From Olivibacter sp. XZL3 (GTDB taxonomy: Bacteria; Bacteroidota; Bacteroidia; Sphingobacteriales; Sphingobacteriaceae), in the NCBI RefSeq assembly GCF_004368405.1, contig NZ_SBJH01000111.1:1-39048 (forward strand): 39,048 nucleotides of DNA, in the 5' to 3' direction. Under the pieces are notes generated by a model. It saw nothing but the letters and a program-made list of their open reading frames with translations. It was not told the origin of the DNA and ran no database searches. Of this stretch, positions 8,013 to 18,231 are shown piece by piece. The stretch's first letter is position 1, and the number at the start of each line of letters is the position of its first letter. The position numbers and the translations under genes were made by a program.

Positions 8013-8169
8013 GTTGCACAAAATGGCCATCATGAAAAACTTTTTTGCTTCGTTTTGACTTCTGTTAAAGAATGACGTATCTCTCGGCGTGGATGCTGTA
8101 ATGAGCTAGGGCCTTAAAGAGGCCAATCCGCTCAGGCCAGCTTCACCACGTTTTAAACAATTTATACAG

Positions 8170-8829
8170 ATGAAGAAAGCAGTTCTATTTGGCGCAAGCG
8201 GTTTTATAGGTTCTCATCTATTGAGCAATCTGCTCAGCAGTGAAAATTATGAAGTTGTAACGGTTGTTGTTCGCAGAAAGCTGGATATACATCATCCCAA
8301 ACTCAAGGTGTTGATTGGCGACTATCAGAACTTATCCGCACTAAAAGAGGATATCGTGGCGGATGAAGTGTTTATTGCTTTAGGCACGACTAAGAACAAG
8401 ACGCCCCAAAGACAGGCGTATTATGAGGTAGACCACGATTATCCGGTACTGGCGGCTAAAATAGCGCAAGAACGAGGTGCAAGAGCGGTCTTTTTGGTGA
8501 CTGCCGTGGGAGCGAATTCCAAAGCGGCTGTATTCTATCTAAGAACGAAGGGGGAAGCGGAACGCGATCTAATTGCGTTAAATTTTGAGCATACTCATAT
8601 TTTTAGACCATCCATGTTGATGGGAAACAGAAAAGAAAGTCGACCGTTAGAGCGGTTCTTTATGGCAATATGGTGGTTCATTGGTCCGCTGTTGATAGGA
8701 AAGGGGCTCGAAAAATATAGAGGAATTACCGGTGAAAATGTTGCTAAAGCAATGATAAATGCTGCACAAAAGCAAACAGAAAAAATAAAAATTTATCATT
8801 GGCGTGAAATGCACGACCTGTTGGTATGA
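8170..8829 (+). CDS. NAD(P)-binding atypical SDR (TIP30/HTATIP2-like)
   Basis: A 219-residue Rossmann-fold protein. The N-terminus MKKAVLFGASGFIGSHLL contains the GxxGxxG dinucleotide-binding motif of NAD(P)H-binding atypical short-chain dehydrogenases. EVFIALGTTKNKTPQRQAYYEVDHDY and FLVTAVGANSKAAVFYLRTKGEAER follow, where Y and K are spaced like the YxxxK-type active site (YLRTK). FRPSMLMGNRKESRP and a hydrophobic stretch near FFMAIWWFIGPLLIGKGL come after. The arrangement resembles the human HTATIP2 and bacterial oxidoreductase group; substrate unknown. It is cytosolic with no signal peptide, lies 182 bases after the DUF481 gene and has no operon partner. Confidence 0.78.
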   Translation: MKKAVLFGASGFIGSHLLSNLLSSENYEVVTVVVRRKLDIHHPKLKVLIGDYQNLSALKEDIVADEVFIALGTTKNKTPQRQAYYEVDHDYPVLAAKIAQERGARAVFLVTAVGANSKAAVFYLRTKGEAERDLIALNFEHTHIFRPSMLMGNRKESRPLERFFMAIWWFIGPLLIGKGLEKYRGITGENVAKAMINAAQKQTEKIKIYHWREMHDLLV

Positions 8830-9147
8830 TTCGTCTTTTCCTGAAGGCCGTCTCTTTGGTCGAGAAGACCGTTTTCCTACTCACTTCAAACACCATGCGG
8901 TTTTAAGAGAAAAGCCAAGAAAACCCAATATAGTATTTCCACAAAAAGTCTACGTTAATTCCGAAGGCTGAACAGGTAACCCTGTTAGCGCTATGTCCGG
9001 AGTAGCACTTTGTTTTGCTTTTCCGTTACATAAAGGCCACTTTTTTAGATTTCTTCACCGATGTAAGCGAAATAATCTACATTAGAAAAAATTAATTTCA
9101 TATTATCAAAATGTTAAGCCAAATTTGCAGTGCTTTTTTTAGAAGAG
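8830..9147. other. 318-base gap with nothing recognised
   Basis: No open frame or strong hairpin is seen between the NAD(P)-binding and PAP2 genes. A near-match to the -7 box (CAAATTTG, one mismatch) at 9120-9127 lies about 20 bases before the PAP2 ATG, without a matching -33 TTTG. Confidence 0.4.
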
Positions 9148-9873
9148 ATGCAATCTATAATTGAAACGGACCACCCAGCTACCATTACCTGGAAACAGGC
9201 TATGCAGAGTTGGGCATTTAAAAGCTGGCTAATAGCCGGTCATCTTTTGTTTATTGTGCTCTTGTTTGTACTGCCTCATTTCTTTGATCATATTGAGTTG
9301 AGGGACGGTGTTCCTTTATACGACCCGATATTAATTCTTTTGCCATCAATAGACCTCTCCACGCCAATATTTATTTGCATATGGGGGATAGCGGCTTTAC
9401 TCTTGTATCGTTGCTTTTCGAGCCCAGCTATTATGATTACTGCTTTATATGGTTTTTTAATCGTCCTGTTTATGCGGATGCTTACCATCTCTTTAGTTGC
9501 ATTAGATCCACCTGCTGGATTGATTCCTTTAGTCGATCCTTTAAGTAATATAGCCTATGGAAAGGCCGGCTTCATAACCAAAGACCTCTTTTTTTCCGGT
9601 CATACCGCTACGATGTTCCTTATTTTTCTGTGTTTGCCAAAAAGAGGGGATAAGCTGCTGGCCTTATTAGCTACGCTTTTGGTTGGAAGCATGGTGCTAA
9701 TTCAGCACGTACATTATAGCATAGATGTGTTGGCTGCACCTTTATTTACTTGGTGTTGTTTTTGGTTAGGGCGCGAAATCGCATTAAGCGGGTGGTATAA
9801 AGCGGCACATATCGCTTTAGCCAAAGAAAAAGTGAGGGTACCGGTTGCTACTACTGAGCTTCGTGAGCTATAA
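9148..9873 (+). CDS. PAP2-superfamily membrane enzyme, sphingomyelin-synthase-like
   Basis: A 241-residue integral membrane protein with about six hydrophobic segments. I chose the ATG at 9148; an in-frame GTG at 9130 is possible. The catalytic core is DLFFSGHTATMFLIFLC followed by a QHVHYSIDVLAAP segment. It gives the His (SGHT), His (HYSID) and Asp of the PAP2_C group, which includes sphingomyelin and ceramide phosphoethanolamine synthases. Sphingobacteria make sphingolipids, so a transfer of a phospho-headgroup to ceramide is a reasonable guess; simple lipid phosphatase activity is the alternative. Its 3' end overlaps the end of the convergent small gene by 23 bases. Confidence 0.8.
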   Translation: MQSIIETDHPATITWKQAMQSWAFKSWLIAGHLLFIVLLFVLPHFFDHIELRDGVPLYDPILILLPSIDLSTPIFICIWGIAALLLYRCFSSPAIMITALYGFLIVLFMRMLTISLVALDPPAGLIPLVDPLSNIAYGKAGFITKDLFFSGHTATMFLIFLCLPKRGDKLLALLATLLVGSMVLIQHVHYSIDVLAAPLFTWCCFWLGREIALSGWYKAAHIALAKEKVRVPVATTELREL

Positions 9874-10153
9874 TTTCTTTGCCTATTGCATTAATTTCAT
9901 CATCCGCCTCAAAACGGGGCAACTCCGTCTCTGGATCTAATTTAATCCAGCTGCTCTCCGTGTCTTTCATGATTTTGACGTACTCAAGGCCGTCCTTATA
10001 CACAGTATAGATATTCTCTTCTTCTGGAAAGATTGCGTAATCAATCTGATTAAGGGTGATGTCAAAAGGTTCTTTCATTTCCATGGGCGTCGTTTTTGCA
10101 AAGGTAAGGAAATTTGGTTCTTCCGTTAAAATTTTCGTAATTTGGTCTATCAC
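9851..10153 (-). CDS. Small conserved-looking cytosolic protein, function unknown
   Basis: A 100-residue acidic protein (MIDQITKILTEEPNFLTF ... EIIAHEAQ) with no signal peptide, membrane segment or motif that I recognise. The middle DYAIFPEEENIYTVYKDGLEYVKIMKD and ESSWIKLDPETELPRF look like a small alpha+beta fold. It is convergent with the PAP2 gene, overlapping it by 23 bases at the 3' ends, and its start lies 42 bases from the divergent THX gene. Its composition is unlike a chance frame, and the opposite strand has no better explanation over 9874-10153, so I consider it real. Confidence 0.65.
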   Translation of the reverse strand: MIDQITKILTEEPNFLTFAKTTPMEMKEPFDITLNQIDYAIFPEEENIYTVYKDGLEYVKIMKDTESSWIKLDPETELPRFEADDEINAIGKEIIAHEAQ

Positions 10154-10195
10154 TTTTTATTAACTAGTTTTTATTAACGAAATAAACAATTCAGT

Positions 10196-10342
10196 ATGGG
10201 AAAAGGAGATAAAAAAACGAAGAGAGGTAAAATATCGATGGGTTCTTTTGGAAAAACCAGACCTCACAAGCGAAAGAAAGCGATAGGTCCGGCAGAAGCC
10301 GTGGCGGAAAAAGCAGCACCTGCTAAAAATAAAAAGGGTTGA
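10196..10342 (+). CDS. 30S ribosomal protein THX
   Basis: A 48-residue, strongly basic protein, MGKGDKKTKRGKISMGSFGK followed by TRPHKRKKAIGPAE and a short Ala/Lys tail. The block GDKKTKRGKI..GSFGKTRP matches the THX (Thx) peptide that sits in the head of the 30S subunit in Thermus and is common in Bacteroidota. The gene is short but complete: ATG at 10196, TGA at 10340-10342. The stop is embedded in the left arm of a strong hairpin, so transcription ends right after translation. It is divergent from the 100-residue gene. Confidence 0.88.
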   Translation: MGKGDKKTKRGKISMGSFGKTRPHKRKKAIGPAEAVAEKAAPAKNKKG

Positions 10343-10359
10343 TATTAAATCAACCCTTT
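10333..10359. terminator. Bidirectional terminator between THX and OmpH genes
   Basis: AAAGGGTTGAT (10333-10343) and ATCAACCCTTT (10349-10359) form an 11-base perfect stem with loop ATTAA. A T-rich stretch follows on both strands (TTCTTCTTTT on plus, TTTTTATTTTT on minus), so it can end both the THX and the convergent OmpH transcript. The stem includes the THX stop codon. Confidence 0.85.
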
Positions 10360-10383
10360 CTTCTTTTATGCCTGAGTAGTTAA

Positions 10384-10986
10384 CTACTTCTTCTCCTTTT
10401 TATATGCTGCATTTAAGCCTGATACTACTTCCTTGGTAATTTCAAGGCTCTCATCCGCAAACAGTACGCCAGGGTTTCCTTTGGAGTATGTCAAAACAAA
10501 TTTATAACCCTTTTCTTTTGCGTGCGATTTAAGGTAATCAGCCACTTTGTTGTATAATTTTTCTTGCTCTTGGGCTTCGTCGTTGGCAAACGACTGATTC
10601 GCATTCTGATTGAATTTACCGAGCTCCTCTTGTTTGCGAGCCAGGCGTTCTTCTGTGCTTTGGCGCTGTTCAGCACTCATGGTTGCCGCATTCTTTTGAT
10701 AGTCTGCAACTTCACGTTGAAAGGCATTCCCTTTAGCCTGTAATTCCGACTGGGTTTTCTTTGCTTTTTCCTGCAGCTTCGCTTGCATATCCTTAAAGTA
10801 CTCATAATTTGCCAATAAGGAATCGGAGTTTACGTATACGATTTGCCCTTCAGCAGCGGTTGCCGAGGTACTATCGTTGCTCGATTTGGCAGCTGGCTTA
10901 TTCGCATTATTATTACATGATACTACAGCCGCGGCCAGCATCAGACCCAATGAAATTTTTGCTATTGAAGCGAATGGTTTGTTCAT
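10384..10986 (-). CDS. OmpH/Skp-family lipoprotein chaperone
   Basis: A 200-residue protein with a lipoprotein signal (LMLAAAVVSCNNN, Cys at about 24), a low-complexity Ser/Ala/Asn linker and then the OmpH/Skp pattern. That pattern is GQIVYVNSDSLLANYEYFKD, a long charged coiled coil at about 70-150 (LQEKAKKTQSELQAKGNAF, ERLARKQEELGKFNQNANQ), and the closing strand GYKFVLTYSKGNPGVLFADESLEITKEVV. Skp proteins hold unfolded outer membrane proteins in the periplasm; the Bacteroidota versions are often lipid-anchored. Length and domain order fit the family. It is monocistronic, with a promoter at 11027-11058 and the shared terminator at 10333-10359. Confidence 0.85.
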   Translation of the reverse strand: MNKPFASIAKISLGLMLAAAVVSCNNNANKPAAKSSNDSTSATAAEGQIVYVNSDSLLANYEYFKDMQAKLQEKAKKTQSELQAKGNAFQREVADYQKNAATMSAEQRQSTEERLARKQEELGKFNQNANQSFANDEAQEQEKLYNKVADYLKSHAKEKGYKFVLTYSKGNPGVLFADESLEITKEVVSGLNAAYKKEKK

Positions 10987-11026
10987 CTTATGTCTTTATT
11001 GTTTTAATTTCTGTTCAATCAAAACG

Positions 11027-11058
11027 CAAACCTAACATAAAAATCATATACTAAACAA
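11027..11058 (-). promoter_or_regulatory. Predicted promoter of the OmpH gene
   Basis: On the minus strand, TTG (11058-11056) and an exact -7 box TAGGTTTG (11034-11027) are 21 bases apart. The expected start is near 11022, giving a leader of about 36 bases to the ATG at 10986. Confidence 0.55.
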
Positions 11059-11083
11059 TTTTTTTTTAAAAGGCTGCTCGTTA

Positions 11084-11118
11084 TAAGTCGCCAGTTGCCC
11101 GTTGTGAGTTGCCAGTTG
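11084..11118 (+). repeat. Degenerate tandem heptamers (5 units) in the ompH-gyrB gap
   Basis: Read in 7-base steps the sequence is TAAGTCG, CCAGTTG, CCCGTTG, TGAGTTG, CCAGTTG. It belongs to the set of 7-base-period tracts in this window. It lies between the divergent OmpH and gyrB promoters. Confidence 0.7.
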
Positions 11119-11239
11119 CAGCCAGCGTTTGATAGCGGCTTTGCACGAGCGCGGAAGAACGGAGCGGTTTCGCGGAACGAAATGGTACCTTTCTTAGGGG
11201 AGAAAAAGAACATTAAATAGCTATTATATAAGGGATCTG

Positions 11240-13252
<2,013 letters not shown>

Positions 13253-13254
13253 GA

Positions 13255-13325
13255 TTTTAGGTATAAGGTCGTAAGGTGTAGGGCGTAAGCCTTTCCTTAA
13301 ACCTTATACCTTTCCACCTTCGGCC
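13255..13325. repeat. Two opposed heptamer tracts forming a hairpin between convergent genes
   Basis: The left arm reads TTTTAGG, TATAAGG, an 8-base TCGTAAGG, TGTAGGG, CGTAAGC. The right arm reads CTTTCCT, TAAACCT, TATACCT, TTCCACC, TTCGGCC and ends at the hydrolase stop codon. Within them AGGTATAAGGT (13259-13269) pairs perfectly with ACCTTATACCT (13301-13311) across a 31-base loop. It may serve as a two-way terminator for gyrB and the hydrolase gene. Confidence 0.7.
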
Positions 13326-14603
13326 TTAACGAAGGAAATTAACCAACCCAATTACCAAGTCGCTGTTTAAGGGAAGACCTGGCTGTGTATAAGTCTTAAT
13401 ATTTGCTTCCTTATTGCGTGGAGCTGTTTTTAGTGTATGATTCATGTTTTTTACAAGTAACAGCGTCGCTTTTGGGTTTGCCGCTTTCAGTTTTTCGGCA
13501 TGACTGACGGGAACCTGCAAGTCTGTTGTGCCTCCAACAATCAATACAGGGATTTTTAGCTTTCTAATTTCCTCGGCGGGATCGATCTTAAAGGAGGAGA
13601 TAAGAAACCCTTGTACAACCGGTGCAAATAAACTATTGAGTTCAGTCGGTACGTTGTTCGTTGTTTTTCCTTGCTTCAATAGCTCGATAATGGGTTCGGC
13701 TTGCTTTTTCAAAGAGGGTTGCGCCAATAATTGACGCTCAAGAACCGTGGAGAGGTTTTCTCCCGGGCCGCATAAGGAAATAAAGGCTGCCGGGTTTAGC
13801 TGCTCGGATGCCAGCATGCCAATATTCGAACCTTCACTATGGCCGATGATATAAAGTTTACCGAACTCTTTACGCGTTTTTAAGAAGTTTCCTAAGATTA
13901 CCGCATCATTTACAAAATCGTCAACTACCAACTCGTTTTGACTGGTCTGAAAGTTCGCGCTTTCGCCCACTAGGCGCTTATCGTACCGGAAACTGGCGAT
14001 GCCATTATCTGCCAAAGCTTCGGCCAGTAAGAGATAACTGTTGGCCTTTACTCCATAGAGGTTATTGCCGTTGCGGTCGGTAGGGCCGCTACCGGCGATA
14101 ATCAAAGCTACGGGCGCACCCGCTTGTGGGTTTTTAGGTGTCATAAGTGTGCCGCTGATGATGCCCCCATTTACTTTGATCTTTAACGCTTCTTCCGGGA
14201 AGTTAGCGGGGCTTTTGCTGGTATTGGCTCTGATTTTAGGCTGTTGCTGTATGAAAAAGCCTGAAATATCTCCGTTTGTATTAAAATGGAACGTTAATGG
14301 AAGAATATAATCTTTGAAAATGGCTTGCAGTACCAAGGGAGTCTTGGTACTGCTTGTACTATCAGGTAATTCCACCTGCTCGAAAGCGCCAAACTGCCGA
14401 TTAATCCCTTCCCATATTTGCGATAACGCAGCTGGGCTGACCTTCGCTTTAAAATCGACCGAGGTTAGATCCAGTGCTTCTTTATAGCTGGAATCAGCCA
14501 TAAGGGATATAAATTTTGCTGCCTTATTGCCGTTCGTGCTTTGTGCTCTTCCTTCGTAAATGCCTAAGGATAAGAAAGTAAAAAGAATAAAGATGTAACG
14601 CAT
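13326..14603 (-). CDS. Secreted alpha/beta hydrolase with N-terminal DUF3887-like domain
   Basis: A 425-residue protein with a signal peptide (MRYIFILFTFLSLGIYEGRAQ). Residues about 25-125 resemble DUF3887 (AAKFISLMADSSYKEALDL, IWEGINRQFGAFEQ, FHFNTNGDISGFFIQ). The rest is an alpha/beta hydrolase: LIIAGSGPTDRNGNNLYGV (oxyanion region), YIIGHSEGSNIGMLA with the nucleophile Ser in GHSEG, LIVGGTTDLQVPVSHAEKL with the acid Asp, and KNMNHTLK with the His. The family acts as an esterase or peptidase-like enzyme in the periplasm; the substrate is unknown. No operon partner is visible; it is divergent from valS and convergent with gyrB. Confidence 0.82.
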   Translation of the reverse strand: MRYIFILFTFLSLGIYEGRAQSTNGNKAAKFISLMADSSYKEALDLTSVDFKAKVSPAALSQIWEGINRQFGAFEQVELPDSTSSTKTPLVLQAIFKDYILPLTFHFNTNGDISGFFIQQQPKIRANTSKSPANFPEEALKIKVNGGIISGTLMTPKNPQAGAPVALIIAGSGPTDRNGNNLYGVKANSYLLLAEALADNGIASFRYDKRLVGESANFQTSQNELVVDDFVNDAVILGNFLKTRKEFGKLYIIGHSEGSNIGMLASEQLNPAAFISLCGPGENLSTVLERQLLAQPSLKKQAEPIIELLKQGKTTNNVPTELNSLFAPVVQGFLISSFKIDPAEEIRKLKIPVLIVGGTTDLQVPVSHAEKLKAANPKATLLLVKNMNHTLKTAPRNKEANIKTYTQPGLPLNSDLVIGLVNFLR

Positions 14604-14722
14604 AAAAATGAAATTTTTTCTTAAGATACAAAATTGTGTCGTATTAAGGAATGGATATGTAGTTCAAGAGAACAATATCAAGAAGGTCTGCCCAATATCT
14701 TCCAAATAAGGGATTTTTGTAG

Positions 14723-14730
14723 TAGGTTTG
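14723..14730 (+). promoter_or_regulatory. Candidate -7 box for valS
   Basis: TAGGTTTG matches the Bacteroidota -7 box exactly and lies 45 bases before the valS ATG. No TTTG is found at the proper distance upstream. No T-box-like leader structure is visible. Confidence 0.35.
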
Positions 14731-14775
14731 CACCTCCTTAAGTGTATACTGGTTAGTGTACCAAACTTTAATACA

Positions 14776-17448
14776 ATGAGCATAGCGAAGACATACAACC
14801 CGAAAGAAGCAGAAGATAAATGGTATGCGTATTGGCTGGAAAAGAAGTTTTTCCGCTCCGTACCGGATGATCGAGAACCTTATACCATCGTAATGCCTCC
14901 GCCCAATGTTACGGGTGTACTGCATATGGGGCATATGCTCAACAACACTATTCAGGATGTATTGATTCGCCGCGCCCGCATGCAGGGCAAAAATGCTTGT
15001 TGGGTGCCGGGCACCGACCATGCTTCCATCGCTACCGAAGCAAAGGTGGTAGCTATGTTAAAAGAGCGCGGAATCAGTAAGAAGGATATCTCGCGGGAAG
15101 AGTTTTTGAAATACGCTTGGGAATGGAAAGAGAAGTACGGGGGTATCATTCTCGAGCAGCTAAAGAAATTAGGTGCTTCCTGCGATTGGGACCGCACGCG
15201 CTTTACAATGGAGCCGGATTTAAGCGATGCTGTAATTGATACCTTTATCCATTTATATAAAAAAGGCTATATCTACCGTGGTGTCCGGATGATTAATTGG
15301 GATCCACAAGGGAAAACAGCGGTTTCTGACGAGGAAGTTATCCGTAAGGAAGTCAACCAGAAGCTGTATTATATCAAGTATCAGGTATCAGGTGTCAGGA
15401 ATCAAGACAACGCTGGCGAGAAAGACTCGCAAGTCGTAGCCGATAACGCAGAACCGTTATACATCACGATAGCGACAACCCGGCCTGAGACGATTATGGC
15501 CGATACCGCTATTTGTATCAATCCGAATGACGAACGTTATCGACATCTGAAGGGTAAGAAAGTTCTTGTGCCCCTCATCAACAGGGAAATACCTGTTATT
15601 GAAGACGAGTATGTTGAAATGGAGTTCGGTACGGGATGTTTGAAGGTGACACCTGCGCACGACTTGAACGATTATGAGCTCGGCCAAAAGCATAAGCTTG
15701 AAGTTATCGACATTTTAAATGATGATGGTACATTAAATGAAAAAGCGCAGATATTGATAGGGGAGGATCGCTTCATTGCCCGTAAGAAGGTGGAGAAATT
15801 GCTTGAAGAGGCAGGGCAATTGGAAAAGGTGGAAGATTACAAATCGCAGGTAGGTTTTTCAGAGCGTACCGACGCTGCGATTGAACCGAAATTGTCTATG
15901 CAATGGTTTTGTAAGATGGAGCATCTCGCAAAGCCGGCCTTGGATTATGTTTTAAGCGGTGAGGTTAAACTGATACCCGATAAATTTATAAATAGCTATC
16001 GCCATTGGATGGAGCATGTGAAAGACTGGAATATCTCGCGTCAGCTTTGGTGGGGGCAGCGTATTCCGGCTTGGTATAATGAGCATCAGGAGTGGGTTGT
16101 GGCCAAAACAGAAGAAGAGGCCGTCGCTGAATTTAAAAAAGCGGGGCTCAGTACAGAAGGGCTGTATCAGGAAGAAGACGTATTGGATACCTGGTTTTCC
16201 TCAGGTTTATGGCCTATATCGGTATTTGATGGGTTTAAACAACCAAACGGAGCGGATATCAATTACTATTATCCCACCAACGATTTGGTTACCGCACCGG
16301 AGATATTGTTCTTCTGGGTAGCGCGTATGATGATTGCCGGTCATGAATTCCGTGGTAAGGCACCGTTTAAAAATGTTTACCTTACAGGAATTGTCCGCGA
16401 TAAATTAGGCCGTAAAATGTCTAAGTCTTTAGGCAACTCGCCCGATCCGATAGAATTGATGGAGCAGTACGGTACCGACGGCGTACGGGTGGGCATGCTG
16501 CTTTCATCGCCAGCCGGGAACGATTTAATGTTTGACGTGGCGTATTGCGAGCAGGGAAGAAACTTTGCAAATAAAATCTGGAATGCATTCCGTCTGGTAA
16601 AAGGCTGGGAAAGCGTTAATAAACCGGCGGGCAAGGCGGAATTGAAAGCGGTAGCGTGGTTTGAAAGCCGTTTTAACGAAGCCATACTTGAAGTAGAGGA
16701 GCACTTTGCGGCTTATAGACTTTCGGATGCACTGATGACCGTTTACAAGCTCATTTGGGATGACTTCTGTTCTTGGTATCTGGAACTGATAAAGCCGGCT
16801 TATCAACAACCTATCGCAAAAGATCTGCTAACGTTCACCGTCGACTTTTTTGAGCAGCTGTTAGCGCTTGCTCATCCTTTTATGCCTTTCATTACCGAAG
16901 AGCTATGGCATGACGAGCTCTTTGGCGGTAGAGGCGAGATGGATTGCTGTATTGTGGCAGCATATCCTACTGCTTCAAAAGTAGATAAGAAGCTTTTGGA
17001 CGATTTTGTGGTGATTCAACAGGTTATTTCTGAAATCCGTAATGTGCGCAATACCAAGCAGATTTCACCGAAAGACGCACTTCCATTAGCTATTAAAGTG
17101 AATACAACGATCACGTACGAAACCTACTTAGACAGCATCAAGAAATTGGCAAATATCAGCGAGGTGAGCTTTGTAAGTGAACAGCAGAGCGGAGCGGCAG
17201 CCTTTATGGCCGGAAAGGATGAATTTTTCGTAACCGTTGCACAAAATATAGACGTCACGGCCGAACGGGAAAGAATAACGAATGAAATCGCTTATTTGCA
17301 GGGCTTTCTGAAATCGGTGAATGCAAAGTTATCAAACGAGCGATTTGTGCAGAACGCGAAAGCAGAGGTTGTACAGAATGAACGTAATAAACAGGCTGAT
17401 GCGCTTGCCAAAATCAAGATTTTAGAAGAAAGTTTGGCGTCACTTTAA
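14776..17448 (+). CDS. valS: Valyl-tRNA synthetase
   Basis: An 890-residue class I aminoacyl-tRNA synthetase that charges tRNA-Val. The start MSIAKTYNPKEAEDKWYAYW at 14776 is the family N-terminus; the open frame extends 16 codons further without support. Visible parts are PPPNVTGVLHMGHMLNNT (HIGH motif at 50-53), PGTDHASIATE, the CP1 editing domain with ITIATTRPETIMADTAICINP and GCLKVTPAHDLNDY, WWGQRIPAWY, DVLDTWFSSGLWP, GRKMSKSLGNSPDP (KMSKS at 547-551), an anticodon-binding domain, and the C-terminal coiled coil (ERITNEIAYLQGFLKSVNAK). At about residues 199-230, at the entry to the editing domain, is an insert encoded partly by five tandem heptamers. It matches tRNA-Val(GAC) at 34378 in function but is not linked to it. 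Confidence 0.95.
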   Translation: MSIAKTYNPKEAEDKWYAYWLEKKFFRSVPDDREPYTIVMPPPNVTGVLHMGHMLNNTIQDVLIRRARMQGKNACWVPGTDHASIATEAKVVAMLKERGISKKDISREEFLKYAWEWKEKYGGIILEQLKKLGASCDWDRTRFTMEPDLSDAVIDTFIHLYKKGYIYRGVRMINWDPQGKTAVSDEEVIRKEVNQKLYYIKYQVSGVRNQDNAGEKDSQVVADNAEPLYITIATTRPETIMADTAICINPNDERYRHLKGKKVLVPLINREIPVIEDEYVEMEFGTGCLKVTPAHDLNDYELGQKHKLEVIDILNDDGTLNEKAQILIGEDRFIARKKVEKLLEEAGQLEKVEDYKSQVGFSERTDAAIEPKLSMQWFCKMEHLAKPALDYVLSGEVKLIPDKFINSYRHWMEHVKDWNISRQLWWGQRIPAWYNEHQEWVVAKTEEEAVAEFKKAGLSTEGLYQEEDVLDTWFSSGLWPISVFDGFKQPNGADINYYYPTNDLVTAPEILFFWVARMMIAGHEFRGKAPFKNVYLTGIVRDKLGRKMSKSLGNSPDPIELMEQYGTDGVRVGMLLSSPAGNDLMFDVAYCEQGRNFANKIWNAFRLVKGWESVNKPAGKAELKAVAWFESRFNEAILEVEEHFAAYRLSDALMTVYKLIWDDFCSWYLELIKPAYQQPIAKDLLTFTVDFFEQLLALAHPFMPFITEELWHDELFGGRGEMDCCIVAAYPTASKVDKKLLDDFVVIQQVISEIRNVRNTKQISPKDALPLAIKVNTTITYETYLDSIKKLANISEVSFVSEQQSGAAAFMAGKDEFFVTVAQNIDVTAERERITNEIAYLQGFLKSVNAKLSNERFVQNAKAEVVQNERNKQADALAKIKILEESLASL
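15372..15406 (+). repeat. Five tandem heptamers inside valS
   Basis: Read in 7-base steps: TATCAAG, TATCAGG, TATCAGG, TGTCAGG, AATCAAG. They lie within the valS reading frame and encode part of a segment between YYIKY and the conserved ITIATTRPET of the editing domain. Confidence 0.75.
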
Positions 17449-17528
17449 TATATCATTCTATTTCTGATACCTCGAAGCTTTTATTATCTTCGTGAGATTA
17501 TTAGTTATAAATACTTAAAGTTATTAAC

Positions 17529-18173
17529 ATGAAAAAAATTCTAAGTCTAGCACTTATCGGTTTTGTATTAGCTTCGTGCGGCGGTGCATCCAAAAAGGAT
17601 GAAAATGTAGCCGAAGAAAACCCGAATCTAATTACCTGCGAAGGCATCGGCCAAGTGAAGTTAAATTATAGCCATGCCGATCTCGAAAAAGAATTTGGTG
17701 CAGATAAGTTGGCAGATAGTACGCGAGACGTTGATGGTAAGCAAGTGAATATAACCAAAGTGTTTAAAGACACGCCTGAAGAGGTAGTCGTATTTTGGTC
17801 AGAAGCCAGTGCGCCGTTTACCAAAGCGGTGAAATTAAGTGTTTCGGATGAAACTGGACCTTATCAGTTAGAAGAAGGAATCAGGGTAGGCTCTACACTG
17901 AAAGAGATGGTTAAAGCCAATAACTTCTTGCCGGTTACCTTTACTAATTTTTACTCGAATGTAGACGGTTTCGCTACAATAGAAAGCTTTAATGACGGCG
18001 ATCTTGCGCAAAAGTATCCCTGTTTAGGCGGTACATTGGATATTGACAGAACCGATAATTTAGAGGTCAGCTTGTTGGATGAATTCAAAAAGGAAAATCC
18101 GGTACAATCCAACCATAAAGCCATGAACTTCATTTACGCTAACGTAGTGGAACTAAGCGTTTCGGCTAATTAA
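17529..18173 (+). CDS. Lipoprotein of unknown function
   Basis: A 214-residue protein starting MKKILSLALIGFVLASCGGA, a lipoprotein signal peptide with Cys at about 17. The mature chain reads ITCEGIGQVKLNYSHADLEKEF, then TRDVDGKQVNITKVFKDTPEEVVVFW, then an EGIRVGSTLKEMVKANN segment. This recalls the 'GIG.v.LG.t...l...fG' pattern of proteins that carry a scaled-value reporter fold, but I do not recognise a named family. A later FATIESFNDGDLAQKYPCLGGTL has one Cys that could pair with the one in ITCEG. It follows valS by 80 bases on the same strand and is followed by a good hairpin terminator. Confidence 0.7.
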   Translation: MKKILSLALIGFVLASCGGASKKDENVAEENPNLITCEGIGQVKLNYSHADLEKEFGADKLADSTRDVDGKQVNITKVFKDTPEEVVVFWSEASAPFTKAVKLSVSDETGPYQLEEGIRVGSTLKEMVKANNFLPVTFTNFYSNVDGFATIESFNDGDLAQKYPCLGGTLDIDRTDNLEVSLLDEFKKENPVQSNHKAMNFIYANVVELSVSAN

Positions 18174-18203
18174 GCGCATTATAATAGACATATCTTTTTA
18201 CTA

Positions 18204-18231
18204 AGTCGCCTATTTGCAAAAACAGGCGGCT
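18204..18231. terminator. Bidirectional terminator between convergent genes
   Basis: AGTCGCCT (18204-18211) and AGGCGGCT (18224-18231) form an 8-pair stem with one G-T wobble and a 12-base loop. ATTTTATTT follows on plus, and the minus direction also runs into an A/T-rich segment. It serves the lipoprotein gene, and its right edge touches the stop codon of the convergent HsdR_N-like gene. Confidence 0.7.

Noticed and set aside
14604-14775. T-box or other riboswitch upstream of valS
   Set aside because: No T-box sequence, anticodon-bearing specifier loop or terminator/antiterminator pair is visible; T-boxes are also not expected in Bacteroidota.
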